Shown here: piece by piece, positions 34,751 to 46,410 of the stretch
How positions within the stretch are numbered: the stretch's first letter is position 1
Layout: each line of letters begins with the position of its first letter
Source: Arenicola marina
Lineage: Eukaryota; Annelida; Polychaeta; Arenicolidae
Direction: 5' to 3'
Assembly: GCA_964019135.1 (NCBI GenBank)
Contig: OZ025256.1
Coordinates: 1,612,001 to 1,676,000, forward strand
Length of the DNA stretch: 64,000 nucleotides
The notes under the pieces: model-generated
Told to the model about the DNA's origin: nothing
Databases searched by the model: none
What the model saw: only the letters and a program-made list of their open reading frames with translations
Made by a program: the position numbers and the translations under genes

Positions 34751-36209
34751 GTTTGAAATATTCCGAGATCCACACCCCTCCCGCTATGATTTGCTCGGTT
34801 TTAATGCAACGACGTCACTGATCTGGTAAAGTCAGACCTTTTGAAATAAACGACCGTTAAACTACTATGACATGCTGTTTGACACAGCAGATGAAAAAGT
34901 GATCAAAACACAAGCATCAAGCAACGCCATATCCCAAATTGGTAACAAATGAACAGAGAATAGGTTACTCTATGTAAATATGTAGTTCATTGCTAAGTAC
35001 CGAGGCGAAAAAGTAGTTTTATGGCCAATTGTAAAGGCCGCCCGGATTTCGGACGGAATTCTGCTAATGGAAAGAGATTGCTAGGAGATGTAACGTAGCT
35101 CCGCGACTGGACCCATATCGGAGCGGACTATGTTACATCTATGGAACTAGGCAGACCAGAGATGCATGGCGTACCTATCTCGGTCTGTCATCCGACACGG
35201 CGATAGCAGGGGGTGGTGACAAAGATTTTTGGATTCCGCAAAAATGTGATAAAGACGCCACATATATTTGACATATTCATGTCCAGGATACATTTATAAA
35301 CAGTTAGGCAAAAAGATTGAAGGCCCCATACGCTACTTGCGAATTCATCAGCTCACAAGATATTCACCAAAACAAACCTTCTGCCAACGGTTTTTTTGCG
35401 TCAGGCCAATAGGAGAAGGCTATGCTGAAGGCCTGGGATGCGCCGCGACGAGCTAAATAAGAAGAGGTTATACGACTCAACAGCTGCCACGGAGCGTCAA
35501 CACCCATTTCAATGCTTTGTATCTCTAAAACTAATGGCTGAATCTCCAAATCAATCACCTACCTGGCTTCTAGGAACATTTATGAAACATTTACAACTAC
35601 TTTCGAACCAAGACCTACCACTATTCAGTGTTACAAGGCACCTTTTGGCACTCGCCGCGCAAATTTACTCGATTGGCCAGTTATCGGTGTGGGAATTTCC
35701 CAACTCTGGCGCTAGGGGCGCTGTTTCGCTGCTCACTCTCCGATATAGAGGGAGTTTTTGTAGCTCACTTGCGCAATCTCGTACAAGTGGCGCTAGTGGG
35801 TGCATACGATCCGCGCGTTGTTATGGCTTCCGGCGTTTAGAGACACGAGGCGGGATGGAATTGAAAATGATTATAATGATTATATGATTTGCTGAAAATC
35901 TCTCTCTCAAAGTTATTTTTGAAAGCCCCAACGGTATATTTAGAAGCAGTTTATAAAGAACGTTGAAGGAAAACCAACATAATTTAATATAAGAGTCGCG
36001 AAAAGCATACGCTGAAGGGGGGTGGGGGGGTTAGCCCGGGAACTCTATGTAGTCAGGAAGGGGGGGGGGGGTACACTACATATACGTACAACACATATGA
36101 GGGCCCACCATGCCCACATATGGAGCGATTAGCGTCGGGGTAGTAACCAGTACTCTTGACCCTTGACTTGTTCTTCTGACTGTACAGTGTACAATCTTAA
36201 CAACACAGG
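34751..36209. other. Region without recognisable gene
   Basis: The longest frame (35438-35887, plus) has no domain, no splice context and overlaps others, so I do not call it. G-tracts lie at 36017-36029 and 36061-36071. Confidence 0.35.
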
Positions 36210-36374
36210 CCACAGCCTCAGGTGCATGGGCTCAGTCTGTCACAGGCACAGTAAATCGACTGACACAGAGGAGGTGGGGGGGGGCTGTCCGTAGCGGCCT
36301 ACTTTAATAGTAGGCCGTGCGAACCCTCTGGCTCTGTGTCCGTCGATTTACTGTCCCTGTGCCACAGGCTGTGG
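36210..36374. mobile_element. Palindromic MITE
   Basis: The left arm, CCACAGCCT then CACAGGCACAGTAAATCGAC, and the right arm, GTCGATTTACTGTCCCTGTG then AGGCTGTGG, are inverted copies around a loop with a G-run. A related sequence, GTGTCAGTTGATTTACGTCC, occurs near 41404. Confidence 0.55.
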
Positions 36375-36779
36375 GCTTCATGTCCGACGACTGTCGCTAC
36401 CCCTCCTGGATGTGTCCCTGTGTCACCCCTGTTATGGTCTTTAAAAGCATATTTACCTTGTTGACACCTTCAGGTTCACTGTCTGTATCACCTATGTCTT
36501 CGGCTTTCGTTTTGCTGGTCAGATAATTCCGGACTGGGTAACGATTCTGTCGAAGTGGCCTGTTTACACACTGTCAGTGTCACTGACAGTTTCCGGTGGA
36601 GACAAGTGAATTTTCTTGCCTGCGTTGACGTACTGAATATTCATCAGGGTTTCATTATCAAAATATGCAAAAATAGAGAACCGGAAGTACCAACCGGGTG
36701 TGCCAAACGGGTTTACACTTTGCCTTATAGGGCTTCCCCAGCAGGCATTGCTGGTTGAAATTTGGTCGTCTTTTGGTCG

Positions 36780-36970
36780 CAATTTGGTCGCGACGTCGGG
36801 CGACGCAATCGCGACATAAAAGCGACGTCATTTTTACGCCTCAATTTCGACCATGACAGCCCGACGTCGGAACGACGTGGGACTATGGTCAGCTTACGAC
36901 ACATGTTTAGACCCTCTGGTCCCGACGTCGATACGACGTCGGAATGTCGTCAGCAACAACGTATTCAATT
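36780..36970. repeat. GACGTCG-motif cluster
   Basis: GACGTC or close forms appear at least seven times in about 190 bp (for example GCGACGTCGGGCGACG and CCCGACGTCGATACGACG). It looks like a transposon subterminal region, but no matching terminus was fixed. Confidence 0.5.
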
Positions 36971-37543
36971 ATTTCATTTGATGACGTGAAAATGATGTAA
37001 CCGCGAAAAAAAATCCCCTTCCGAGCGGATATTTTCGCGTTCAAACGTTCGAGCCGATGTTCGGGGTGAATTTAACTCTTTCCCACGCAGAGCAAGTGCC
37101 CAACTCATGCATTTACTCACACTGGGAACTGAATAACTGGTGCACGGTGGCCGCACGCAGAGGCCCAGGCCGAGCGCACCTAGTCCGCAGAGCCAGTCGC
37201 TGCCCTAGCCAGCGGCACTGACTGGCTCAAGCCCTATCCTGATGCCAAACGCCTGGTTCCGGGCTTATACGCGCCTTGCGTGCGTGCGCGTGGGTGTCGG
37301 TACCAGCTTACTGATAAGTTTACCCGGCCAGCCATATCTAGGTCAGTGCATTCGCACAGTGGTCAGCTGTACGGGCTTGTATTCGCCTCGGGTGGGTGAA
37401 TGCTATTCACCCCAAAATGTGTTCTATTTATGTTAACACATTGAATGAAACGTTTTATTGTTAAGAATACCCCTAGGTATCATAACGGAAAGTTTCTCGT
37501 TGAGGGACCCGGAATTTCGGCTTAAAATGGCAAGGGTAGTTGG

Positions 37544-37600
37544 AAGGCGTCAAAAGGCGGTTGTGCGGCTTAAGCGTGAAGGCGTCCGAAGGCGTTTATA
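37544..37600. repeat. 35-bp minisatellite, left of insertion
   Basis: A 35-bp unit beginning CGGCTTAAGCGTGAAGGCGT occupies 37566-37600, preceded by a degenerate unit. The array resumes at 40779 with an identical unit except its last base, so the element at 37602-40777 lies inside it. Confidence 0.7.
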
Positions 37601-38074
37601 CCCCAGTGGGCACACTCTGGTCTTCAGCTGGTCCCAGGTGAAAGTCTGCACGACGTCTTTTTTTGGACGTCTTGATGAAGTGTTAATAAAGACGTCTAAA
37701 AGACGTCTTCAGTAACACGTCGAAGAGACGTGTCGACAAATACGTCTAAAATACGTCTTCAGTAAAACGTCGAAGAGATGTGTCGAAGAAGACGTCTAAA
37801 AGACATCTTCAGTAAGACGTCGAAGAGACATGTTCGGTAAGATGTCTTCAGGACGTAGTCACAGAAACGAAAGTAATTGTAAAAGTTGGGTTCTCTGACG
37901 AAATACATAGCAAAGATACAGTTAGTAGCCCAGTGGAGGATCCAAGGGGCGGGGGAACGCTTTTGGCTGGCAAAAAACCCCGGCTAATACCCTGGCCCCT
38001 AGAGCCCTTGCATTCAATTCAATACAAGTAAAACAAAGAAATACATTCAGGATATAATAGGATAATACATGTAT

Positions 38075-38447
38075 ATGGTACTTTACCATGGTTACCGTGG
38101 TGTACCATGGTGTTTTAACATGGTTACCATGGTATACCATAATGTTTTAACATGGTTACCATGGTATACCATGGTGTTTTGGCGAAGGTATTTTACCATG
38201 GTAATATTATATGGTATACCATGGTAAATTACCATGGTACCCGGTAATATTATATGGTATACCATGGTAAATTACCATGGTAAATTACCATCGCCAAAAC
38301 ACCATGGTATACCATGGTATAAAGTACCATGGTAATTTACCATGGTATTTACCATGGTATCATACCATGGTATGCTAATATAACATGGTATCTTACCAAG
38401 GTATGTATACCATGATACTTTACTACATGGATACCATGGTATACTAA
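38075..38447. repeat. ACCATGGTAT palindrome cluster
   Basis: CCATGG within TACCATGGTA occurs around twenty times. The left part is a tandem of about 33 bp (TTTTAACATGGTTACCATGG). The middle (about 38165-38330) folds on itself, with GTGTTTTGGCGAAGGT on one side and the near-complement ACCATCGCCAAAACAC on the other. Confidence 0.7.
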
Positions 38448-38605
38448 GGCACTAATCGACATCAAGTCTGCAAAATACAAGAATAAAGAATACACAGATT
38501 CACAATCCGCTTTCATATATGTATTATTATAAAAAGGTGCAGTATATGAACATGTGACATGCACATTATATACATATATTTAGCTCATATAGATATATTA
38601 GAAAA

Positions 38606-40031
38606 ATAAGCTACCATCATGTAAAGAAATGTTCATTGCTTATATGCATATTGACATAAAAAAGTAAATCAACAAATAATATTATTATACACCATACAGC
38701 AGCATCATTTTTACGCACATTTTCCACACATTACATTTTAAATTTTACATAATTGTTTTTAAAGTGACAGGACTTTGCCAAATAAAAACAATGCTTGTTT
38801 AAATATTGAAATTCAATTGTGTTCAGTTTACAATGTATACATTTGAAGGAATTGAAAGAAAATGCCATAATGGAAAAAACAGCTGTATTGGATATCTACC
38901 CAAATAAGATGTATACTCTAACTCATATGCAGGAATCTACTTATAATCTAGTTATAATTGAATTGATAAAGTAATCTTTCTTATTCCTAACTGATACATA
39001 CAAATTCCACCTCAGAATGAGACGCACTACCATGCAGTACTTTGGAACTACTATATAACTACTACTCAACTTTCAAATGACTACTACTCAATGCATATAA
39101 CATATATATAAACAATACTTTATATACAAATATAGTCATTTCAATTGATAAAACAAGTAGATCTTTCAGTTCCGTACTGTCTGTACCACATTGCTGATCT
39201 TCTCTCGCATTAACTTGCAAATTTCTTTTACATCTTTGCCACAAAATTTTCTCCTGACTTGATCTGTAACAAAGGATACACTTATTATCTTAGTAAATTA
39301 TTATTCACCAGTGTTGTTTAGCATTATAAGACATGGATGGTAATATGTTAGAAAGATATCATACAAAATTTTATACCACATTTATTAATACATCACGTAA
39401 GAAGCAAAATAAATACCAAAGATAATTTTATAAATGGTATAAGCTAAAACCAAGACCATACCGTGGCACATGGTTCCCACATGAAACACTAAAACAATTC
39501 CCTGGTTTTTCCCTGAGCTATTGAAAGTTTCCCTGAGTAACAGAACGGCATGTGGCTTTCAACCTCGGAACACCACCATCACCAAATAATTAGAGGCAGG
39601 CATGCAACAGGGTCAGGGCTAAGGTTGAGGCACTCGTAGACACATGTACGTACAAAGGAACCAATAAAGTAACTTATGTTAACGAGGGAAATAGGACTTA
39701 TGGGTCCCAATCTCTGTAAAAAGGTTCATACACATAAGAACAGACGATGGTTTTCACTGGGTGTGCTCTAGAAATTCATTTCAATTAGCCACTGCGGCTG
39801 AACACCTTCAATTTACTTTAGCCACACACAGATCCCATTAGCCACATATATGTTGTATTTTTCCCCTCCGTATCACTGCAGGCAATCAGTTTCGCTAATT
39901 TGTGTTTTGATCGTTAATCAAAAACCAGGCCATTTTTTTTTCGTCAATGTGGCGAAATGTATGGGCCAGTCTTGCGCCCCATACAATTTGCTTTCGCCAT
40001 TGGCGATGGGGCGAACGGCTAACGCGCACCT
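38606..40031 (+). repeat. Left arm of 1.43-kb inverted repeat
   Basis: The arm begins ATAAGCTACCATCATGTAAA and ends GCTAACGCGCACCT. The whole length is matched in reverse complement by 41711-43140 with scattered substitutions and small indels. It includes a terminal exon on its minus strand (39263-39166). The arm lies within the transposon at 37602-40777. Confidence 0.85.
39166..39263 (-). pseudogene. Terminal exon in the left inverted-repeat arm
   Basis: After an acceptor (TTTGTTACAG) the exon encodes about 32 residues including KDVKEICKLMREKISNVV and ends in TGA. The same exon occurs in the right arm at 42479-42579. No upstream exons are seen. The protein is not recognised; the basic helical ending resembles C-termini of small DNA-binding domains, but that is a guess. 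Confidence 0.4.
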
Positions 40032-40044
40032 ATAAATAAACCTA

Positions 40045-40244
40045 TGTATGGAACCGACATTTAAGGACTTAATATAACGAGGGGATGGCGTCCTACCCTT
40101 ATGAAAATATACCATGGTTTACCATGGTATACCATGCTATACCATGGTATAGCATGACTTACCATGGTAAACCATGGTATATTTTCATAAGGGTAGGACG
40201 CCATCCCCTCGTTATATTAAGTCCTTAAATGTCGGTTCCATACA
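40045..40244. repeat. 200-bp near-perfect palindrome
   Basis: The left half starts TGTATGGAACCGACATTTAA and the right half ends with its complement. The centre is CCATGG at 40142-40147. Comparing the arms by eye gives 97 matches in 100, the mismatches forming one cluster near the centre. There is no spacer. It shares TACCATGGTA motifs with the cluster at 38075-38447. Confidence 0.9.
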
Positions 40245-40574
40245 GTGACCACTTTGTTTCAAGCAAACATGTTTTCGTATATTGAATTCTCCTTGAATTA
40301 AATAAATGATAAATCTGGTAAATATTGGAAATATATTATTCCGCGTAAGCTAGTACTCCGCTTAAACTGAGCGGGAATCGGTCTATATAGCTCAACGGAT
40401 TTCGTAGCCCGCCCGAGCTCGACTTTCACACCTCGCTTACACATTGCAGTTAGCATCAATCTGATCGATTTCATAGTCGCAATCGAGATATTAGTAAACG
40501 TGAAAAAGGAGCATTTTGGATGAATGCAAGTATAGGCTTATATCCCATACCCGCGCCCGACCAAGTTAGCTAGG

Positions 40575-40680
40575 ACAGACGTGGGACGTTTGAATTATGA
40601 CGTACGTGGGACGTCTAAATTATGACGTACGTGGGACGTCTGAATTATGACGTACGTGGGACGTCTGAGTTGAGACCACA
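40575..40680. repeat. 25-bp GACGTACGTGGGACGTC array
   Basis: Units at about 40601, 40626 and 40651, with a partial one before them, share TATGACGTACGTGGGACGTC. It is the right subterminal array of the element ending at 40777. Confidence 0.7.
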
Positions 40681-40778
40681 TTGCGACCAGACTAAATTGG
40701 TCTTGACCGTGTCTTCAGGTGGTCGCCGACCGACCGACCAATATAAGACGTCTTCCCGACGTCGGGTGTCCACTGGGA

Positions 40779-40850
40779 CGGCTTAAGCGTGAAGGCGTCC
40801 GAAGGCGTTTATGCGGCTTAAGTGTGAAGGCGTCAAAAGGCGTCCGTGCG
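40779..40850. repeat. 35-bp minisatellite, right of insertion
   Basis: One unit at 40779-40813 (identical to the left flank except the last base) and a diverged unit at 40814-40848 beginning CGGCTTAAGTGTGAAGGCGT. Confidence 0.75.
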
Positions 40851-41541
40851 TGGCGCCCCTTACAAGCGTATTTTGGCGGTCAAGTAGGGGTTTACCGCCG
40901 CCCCCCCCCCCCCCCCCAGCCGCAAACCCAATATTGTACTGTGTCCCCCCACCCCACGCCGTGCCACAGCGCGCGAAGTGAGCAGTGCGCCACCAGGAGG
41001 CATATTTAGCCTGGTTCCGCGGTCCCAACTTCGCTCTCAGCAACTTGTTTGAGTTTGAGCGGCGGTACCAGCTTAGAGGCATATTACGCTGCCGCCTGGC
41101 GGAGATGCGCAGCGGAGATCCCACGGCGCATGCGCAATGTTTTAAAAAAATTGCGGAAAGGCGAGAGGAGTTCTGCGGCAAGTGTATACGATTAGCGTAT
41201 ATTCACGAATATTTGCTTATGTATATGAATGAAAGGTGTGTATTTATAAATACTATACTGTATAGCACCTGGAAACACCCAGGTTTGAGCGTGACACCTT
41301 AACATAAGGACAAAAGGAGCCTTTATGAATTGAAACTTGTTTACCTGTTTACAGTCTTGTCAACTGGTCATACCACTCCTCGCCCCCACCCCGCCACCGG
41401 CCCGTGTCAGTTGATTTACGTCCCCTGTGCAGCCACTGACACACCAGGAACCCTCTACACTACTACAGGAACCCCAAGCGCCGGGTGAAATGGCAAATGC
41501 CCGAGGTCGATCTGGAGCTTGTGGTTAGATACTGTGTCTCC

Positions 41542-41663
41542 CTATAGCACAGGCGCTCAGATTTGTTGACAAACAATACCCAATTGGTCAAGCACCTATA
41601 AAGAAAGGTGCTTGACCCTTGGGATATTGTTTGTCAACCAATCTGAGCGCCCGTGCCCTATAG
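41542..41663. mobile_element. Hairpin MITE (122 bp)
   Basis: The left arm, CTATAGCACAGGCGCTCAG then TTGTTGACAAACAATACCC, pairs with the right arm ending CTGAGCGCCCGTGCCCTATAG-type sequence around a short AT-rich loop at about 41599-41606. Confidence 0.65.
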
Positions 41664-41710
41664 TATAGGCTATACTGCCACACTAGCCTGGGGCCATTTT
41701 CATGCAACCT

Positions 41711-43140
41711 AGGTGCGCGCTAGCTGTTCGCCCCATCGCCAATGGCGAAAGCAAATTGTATGTGGCGCAAGACTGGCCCATACATGTCGCCACATTGACG
41801 AAAAAAAAAATTGCCTGATTTTTGATCAACGATCAAAACACAACTTAGCTAAACTGATTGCCTGCAGTGATACGGAGGGGAAAAATATAACATATATGTG
41901 GCTAATTGGATCTGTGTGTGGCTAAAGAAAATTGAAGGTGTTTAGCCGCAGTGGCTAATTGAAATGAATTTCTAGAGCACACCCAGTCAAACCGTCGTCT
42001 GTTCTTATGTGTATGAACCTTTGTACAGAGATTGGGACCCATAAGTCCTATTTCCCTCGGTAACATAAGTTACTTTATTGGCTCCTTTGTACGTACATGT
42101 GTCTATGAGTGCCTCAACCTTAGCCCTGACCCTGTTGCATGCCTGTCCCTAATTATTTGGTAATGTTGGCGTTCCGAGGTTGAAGGCCACATGCCGTTTT
42201 GTTACTCAAGGAAACTTTCAATGGTTCAGGGAAAAACCAGGGAATTGTTTTAGTATTTCATGTGGGAACCATGTGCCACGGTATGGTCTTGGTTTTAGGC
42301 TATACCATTTATAAAATTATCTTTGGTATTTATTTTGCTTCTTACGTGATGTATTAATAAATGTGGTACAAACTTGTGTATGATATCTTTCCAACATATT
42401 ACCATCCATGTCTTATAATGCTAAGCAACACTGATCAATAATAATTTACTAAGATGATAAGTGTATCCTTTGTTACAGATCAAGTCAGGAAAAAATTTCC
42501 TGGCAAAGATGTAAAAGAAATTTGCAAGTTAATGCGAGAGAAGATCAGCAATGTGGTACGGACTGGAAAGAAGAACTGAAGGATCTACTTGTTTTATCAA
42601 TTGAAATGAATATATTTGTATATAAAGTATTGTTTATATATGTGTTATATGCATTGAGTAGTAGTCATTTGAAAGTTGAGTAGTAGTTATCTAGTAGTTC
42701 CAAAGTACTGCATGGTAATGCGTCTCATTCTGAGGTGGAATTTGTATGTATCAGTTAGGAATAAGAAATATCACTTTATCAATTCAATTATAACTAGATT
42801 ATAAGTAGATTCCTGCATATGAGTTACAGTATACATATTATTTGGGTAGATATCTAATGCAGCTGTTTTTTCCATTATGGCATTTTCTTTCAATTCATTC
42901 AAATGTATACATTGTAAACTGAACACAATTGAATTTCAATATTTAAACAAGCATTGTTTTTATTTGGCAAAGTCGTGTCACTTTTAAAAAAAATTATGTA
43001 AAATTTAAAATGTAATGTGTGGAAAATGTGCGTAAAAAATGATGCTGCTGTATTGTGTATAATAATATTATTTGTTGATGTACTTTGTATGTCAATATGC
43101 ATATAAGCAATGAACATTTCTTTACATAATGGTAGCTTAT
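41711..43140 (-). repeat. Right arm of 1.43-kb inverted repeat
   Basis: Reverse complement of 38606-40031, running from AGGTGCGCGC to GGTAGCTTAT. It carries the plus-strand copy of the terminal exon. The 1.68-kb spacer between the arms holds the 200-bp palindrome, the end of the 3.2-kb element, minisatellite units and the hairpin MITE at 41542. Confidence 0.85.
42479..42579 (+). pseudogene. Terminal exon in the right inverted-repeat arm
   Basis: An acceptor (TTTGTTACAG) is followed by about 33 codons with KKFPGKDVKEICKLMREKIS and a TGA stop. Relative to the left copy the C-terminal residues differ (RTGKKN against QTVRN). The reading frame and acceptor are kept in both copies. Confidence 0.4.
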
Positions 43141-46100
43141 GGCTATGGGAGGTGTACGTTAAAATATTTGGAGGCGATGAAGCGCAGAACTTTGGAAACA
43201 TACAAGCAAAAATCCGTCTCGAAAACACTCGAAAACTAAAAATAGCGTTCTGGCGCAAATAGCGTGATGGCGCAAATGATTGAAAAATATGTCGTCTATC
43301 CGTTTTGTGCAGCTATATTTGTTAAGTATTCTTAATCATGTCGCTAGGCCTTCCGCAATGGACCCATCCCTCGGCGCCTGGCGGGTGCGCAGGTAGTCTG
43401 GTTCCCTTTCTCGGTCTTTGCGTAACATATACGTCACGCCTACGTCACAGATAGTCAGAATACCAGTGTGCGCAAACGGTCCCGCGAAGCTATATATCAC
43501 TGCCTGACAAGGAGTGTAAGAGACCCTCAGCATCGCTGACTTTACAAGCTGTCAAGGCATTCCCATAGTAACTGTATACACTGATATCTACTTCGCATAG
43601 AGCAAATTAATCTTGTAATGTGAAAGCTATTTTGCAAGGACATCTAGCCTAGTACACATGTTGGTAGCCACACTTCTTATGCAATCATGTACATTTTTTA
43701 CTTTTAAATTAGATATACTTTTCTTGTTGTAATATTTCTCGCCCGGATTTCGCCGGGAAATGCTAAGCGTACTTCTCAGCTACCAGGTTTGATCCAGATC
43801 GGTACTGTGAAAAAGAAACTGACTTCTCAGCCCAGGCAGGGGTACAGTATACACAGGTTTTATTATAAAACTAAACAGCGAGGACATATACTGATCCCAC
43901 AGGTGTTTTACTGTCTAACTTACTACGTTTACGCAGCTGAAAGGACATGGGGCTGGAGCTTTTTACATATAAGACTCCAACACCCTAGTGCCGTGTCCCC
44001 TTGACTTCAAGGTGGATACAACTCTTACGGTTGGCGTAGGTCCTCCGGGTTTCGTCTGTGTTTACATTTTAGTCTACTAACACTAACTCTCGGAATCGCG
44101 ATGCACGACCGCTCATCCGAGCCACCTGTCTCCTTGTGCCTGCCGTCAGCCGGTTCGATCCGGATCCAGTCCTTTGTCCCTCCGAGGCACGCCCGATGGG
44201 ATGCGGGATGATCCCGATAAGGGCACAGACCAGTCACGTGACCAGCCTGGCCCCTAGCTATGGCAAGCCGACGGCCTACCTAACTAAATATATGGTCTTT
44301 AATTATCCAAATTTTACACCATGTCGATAGGTTAGAGTAAAGACAAGGGAAAGAGCATTCCCATTGGCCCTAATGAAGAAAAAAAAGAGATCTAATCTGG
44401 ACCAAATATGACGTTGGAATCGTCTAAACTTTCTCCCATAAAAAGATTATCTGTTTGTATTATAAAATCCATTTAATTAATTACTGGTAGAGCTAGATAG
44501 TACAGAATGATAAAGTTTTACATTACCTGTCAAGAATTGTTCACTTGTCTTATGTTACTGTTTCTTTTTATCGTCTGTGAAAAAAAATGCAGACCTTTAC
44601 TGGCTCTTGCTTATAAAGGTGATTTTCAAATAAAACATACATGCATTATGTTTTTGAACCTTCATTACTTGGGAAGAGGATATTGCAGCAAACTTTCTGA
44701 GTATAGCCCCTTACAATACATAGTGTAAAAGGGGCTTACGACCCCCGCCTGTGGCCGACAGCTTTGATGCCTCCAAAGCGGTACAGGCCCTGCATTGCAT
44801 GTCCAGGACATCGACAAGGGCGAGGGAGGAGGCGGACGATGACGATTAAGGGGGGTTGGGGTAGTGGGCTGGGGTGCACCATTTAGTCAAGGCGGGGGTG
44901 GGGCAATTCGAACTGCAGCCCTGCTGATCAGGTGGTCTCTTTCCTCAACCTCCCGAGACAATCCTCTCCTTGGAACACCATCGCCAGCCCTTCTTATCAC
45001 GCTACCTAAGTACGTAAAGGATCCCCCCCCCCCTCCTCAACCAATCTATTAATGTTTTTTTCTAATAACCCGGCTATTTCGACCGTATAAATATATAACG
45101 GGACATTTTAATACTGTGTGACTAAATTGTATGTGTGGTTGTGCTCTAAACAACTTTGATAACGCATGCTCAGGCCCCGGGCTCAGGCCTACTGCATGTA
45201 ACACGTGCGGACTGTTTACTCACAATTGGGTCAAGCCTCGTTCTGATTCAGCCGCGTGACTTCCTTATAAGGCAAAGTGTAAACCAGTCTATTGCAAAAA
45301 CGCCGTCTAGACGGGCCGCCCGGTCCCCGCACACCCGTCTGTGCGTGCAGGCGTCTGACCGTGCCGCTGCGCGCTCAGACGGGTAAGAACTTAGCCCCTT
45401 TAAACAGTTAAACGCGGTCCGCTCCCAACTTGGATATACTAGGTCACGGAGTCTGGAGTCCAGTGTGGCTCCCAGTGTGGCTCCCAGTGTGGCTCCCAGG
45501 CAAGCAGTTCAACTAATGAAACGCGGTTCGCTCCCAACTTGGATATACACAGAATCTAGTGTGGCTGGACTCCCCCAGGCAAGCTGTTCAACTAATTAAA
45601 CGCGGTCCGCTCCTAACTTGGATATACACAGAATCTAGTGTGGCTGGACTACCCATAGGCAAGCGGGGTTCTCCAGCTGTCAATGTTAAAACCATTAGAC
45701 ATTAGTAGGGAATCGACTGTAGATTTTATTATGTGTGCGCATGCAATCATAGTATTTACATATTCTATATACCTTGTTTTGTCTTCTGATATCAAGAAAG
45801 TGTGCCAACACAATCTTTGACAACAACAAAACAACCCATGCATGCATACATAGCATGCGATCTCTTCCGCTTTCATTAGTAGAGGTTGACTGCCGGTAGA
45901 TTTCACCAGCTGATAACACTATGATTCAGATATAAATGTTATCATTTTCGCTGTTATTGATTAAATTGTAAATTGCGTGCTCAAAATGCAACCTGATCGA
46001 CTGGCATCATCATCATCATTACTTGTGTACAATGAACCCTTGTGTATACAAGTAAAAACATGTAAAAATATGGCTTATACCCTACCAGTACCTAATATTA

Positions 46101-46400
46101 TTGGTTGTGATGAGTGACGTCACAATAAACTCTGCAAAGACTACGTGCTTATTTCATGTTATATTGATGTTCAAATGTTATGAATGTCAGTGGATAGAAC
46201 GTCGAAGTCTATGGTATGCAAATTTTATTTCATTTACATGAGCCATTAACATAATTATGGTGGCATTGAGCTACTAGTATGTAGGAAGATGCTATCCAGA
46301 GGCAGCTTCTAATGAATCTGATTTCCTTATTCATATTTCCACATTTCCATTTTTTTTCATGTTTATACTTGCTTTCTGCTACGTTCATTTCATTCCATAG
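43141..46400. other. Intergenic region upstream of the C19orf12 homologue
   Basis: Short unsupported frames only. 45455-45500 has three 15-bp CCCAGTGTGGCT units. The last few hundred bases should contain the promoter and a non-coding first exon of the C19orf12 homologue, but I cannot place them. Confidence 0.4.
45405..45660. repeat. ~75-bp direct repeats
   Basis: Three units begin near 45406, 45512 and 45593 with TTAAACGCGGTCCGCTC (or close) and continue AACTTGGATATACACAGAAT, then TAGTGTGGCTGGACT. Confidence 0.6.
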
Positions 46401-46410
46401 AAAAAACAAG

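Larger units (their letters stand above)
37602..40777. mobile_element. ~3.2-kb DNA transposon with CCCAGTGG ends and GACGTC subterminal arrays
   Basis: The left end reads CCCAGTGGGCAC; the right end is the complement of CCCAGTGGACAC. Inside each end lie arrays of GACGTC motifs (37655-37860: GACGTCTAAAAGACGTCTTC; 40575-40765: a 25-bp unit). The flanks are adjoining units of a 35-bp minisatellite, which fixes the boundaries. The element contains the left arm of the 1.4-kb inverted repeat with one terminal exon and the 200-bp palindrome. No transposase is visible, so it is non-autonomous. Its termini match those at 7674 and about 25241. Superfamily undetermined. Confidence 0.6.

Noticed and set aside
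35438..35887. 149-codon plus-strand frame
   Set aside because: Composition is ordinary non-coding, with no domain and overlapping alternatives.
37602..40777. Assigning the 3.2-kb element to hAT because of its CAGTG start
   Set aside because: No 8-bp target duplication exists; the flanks rejoin the minisatellite almost without added bases.
44150..44163. tRNA-like B box GGTTCGATCCGG
   Set aside because: No A box at the proper distance and no acceptor or anticodon stems can be drawn.
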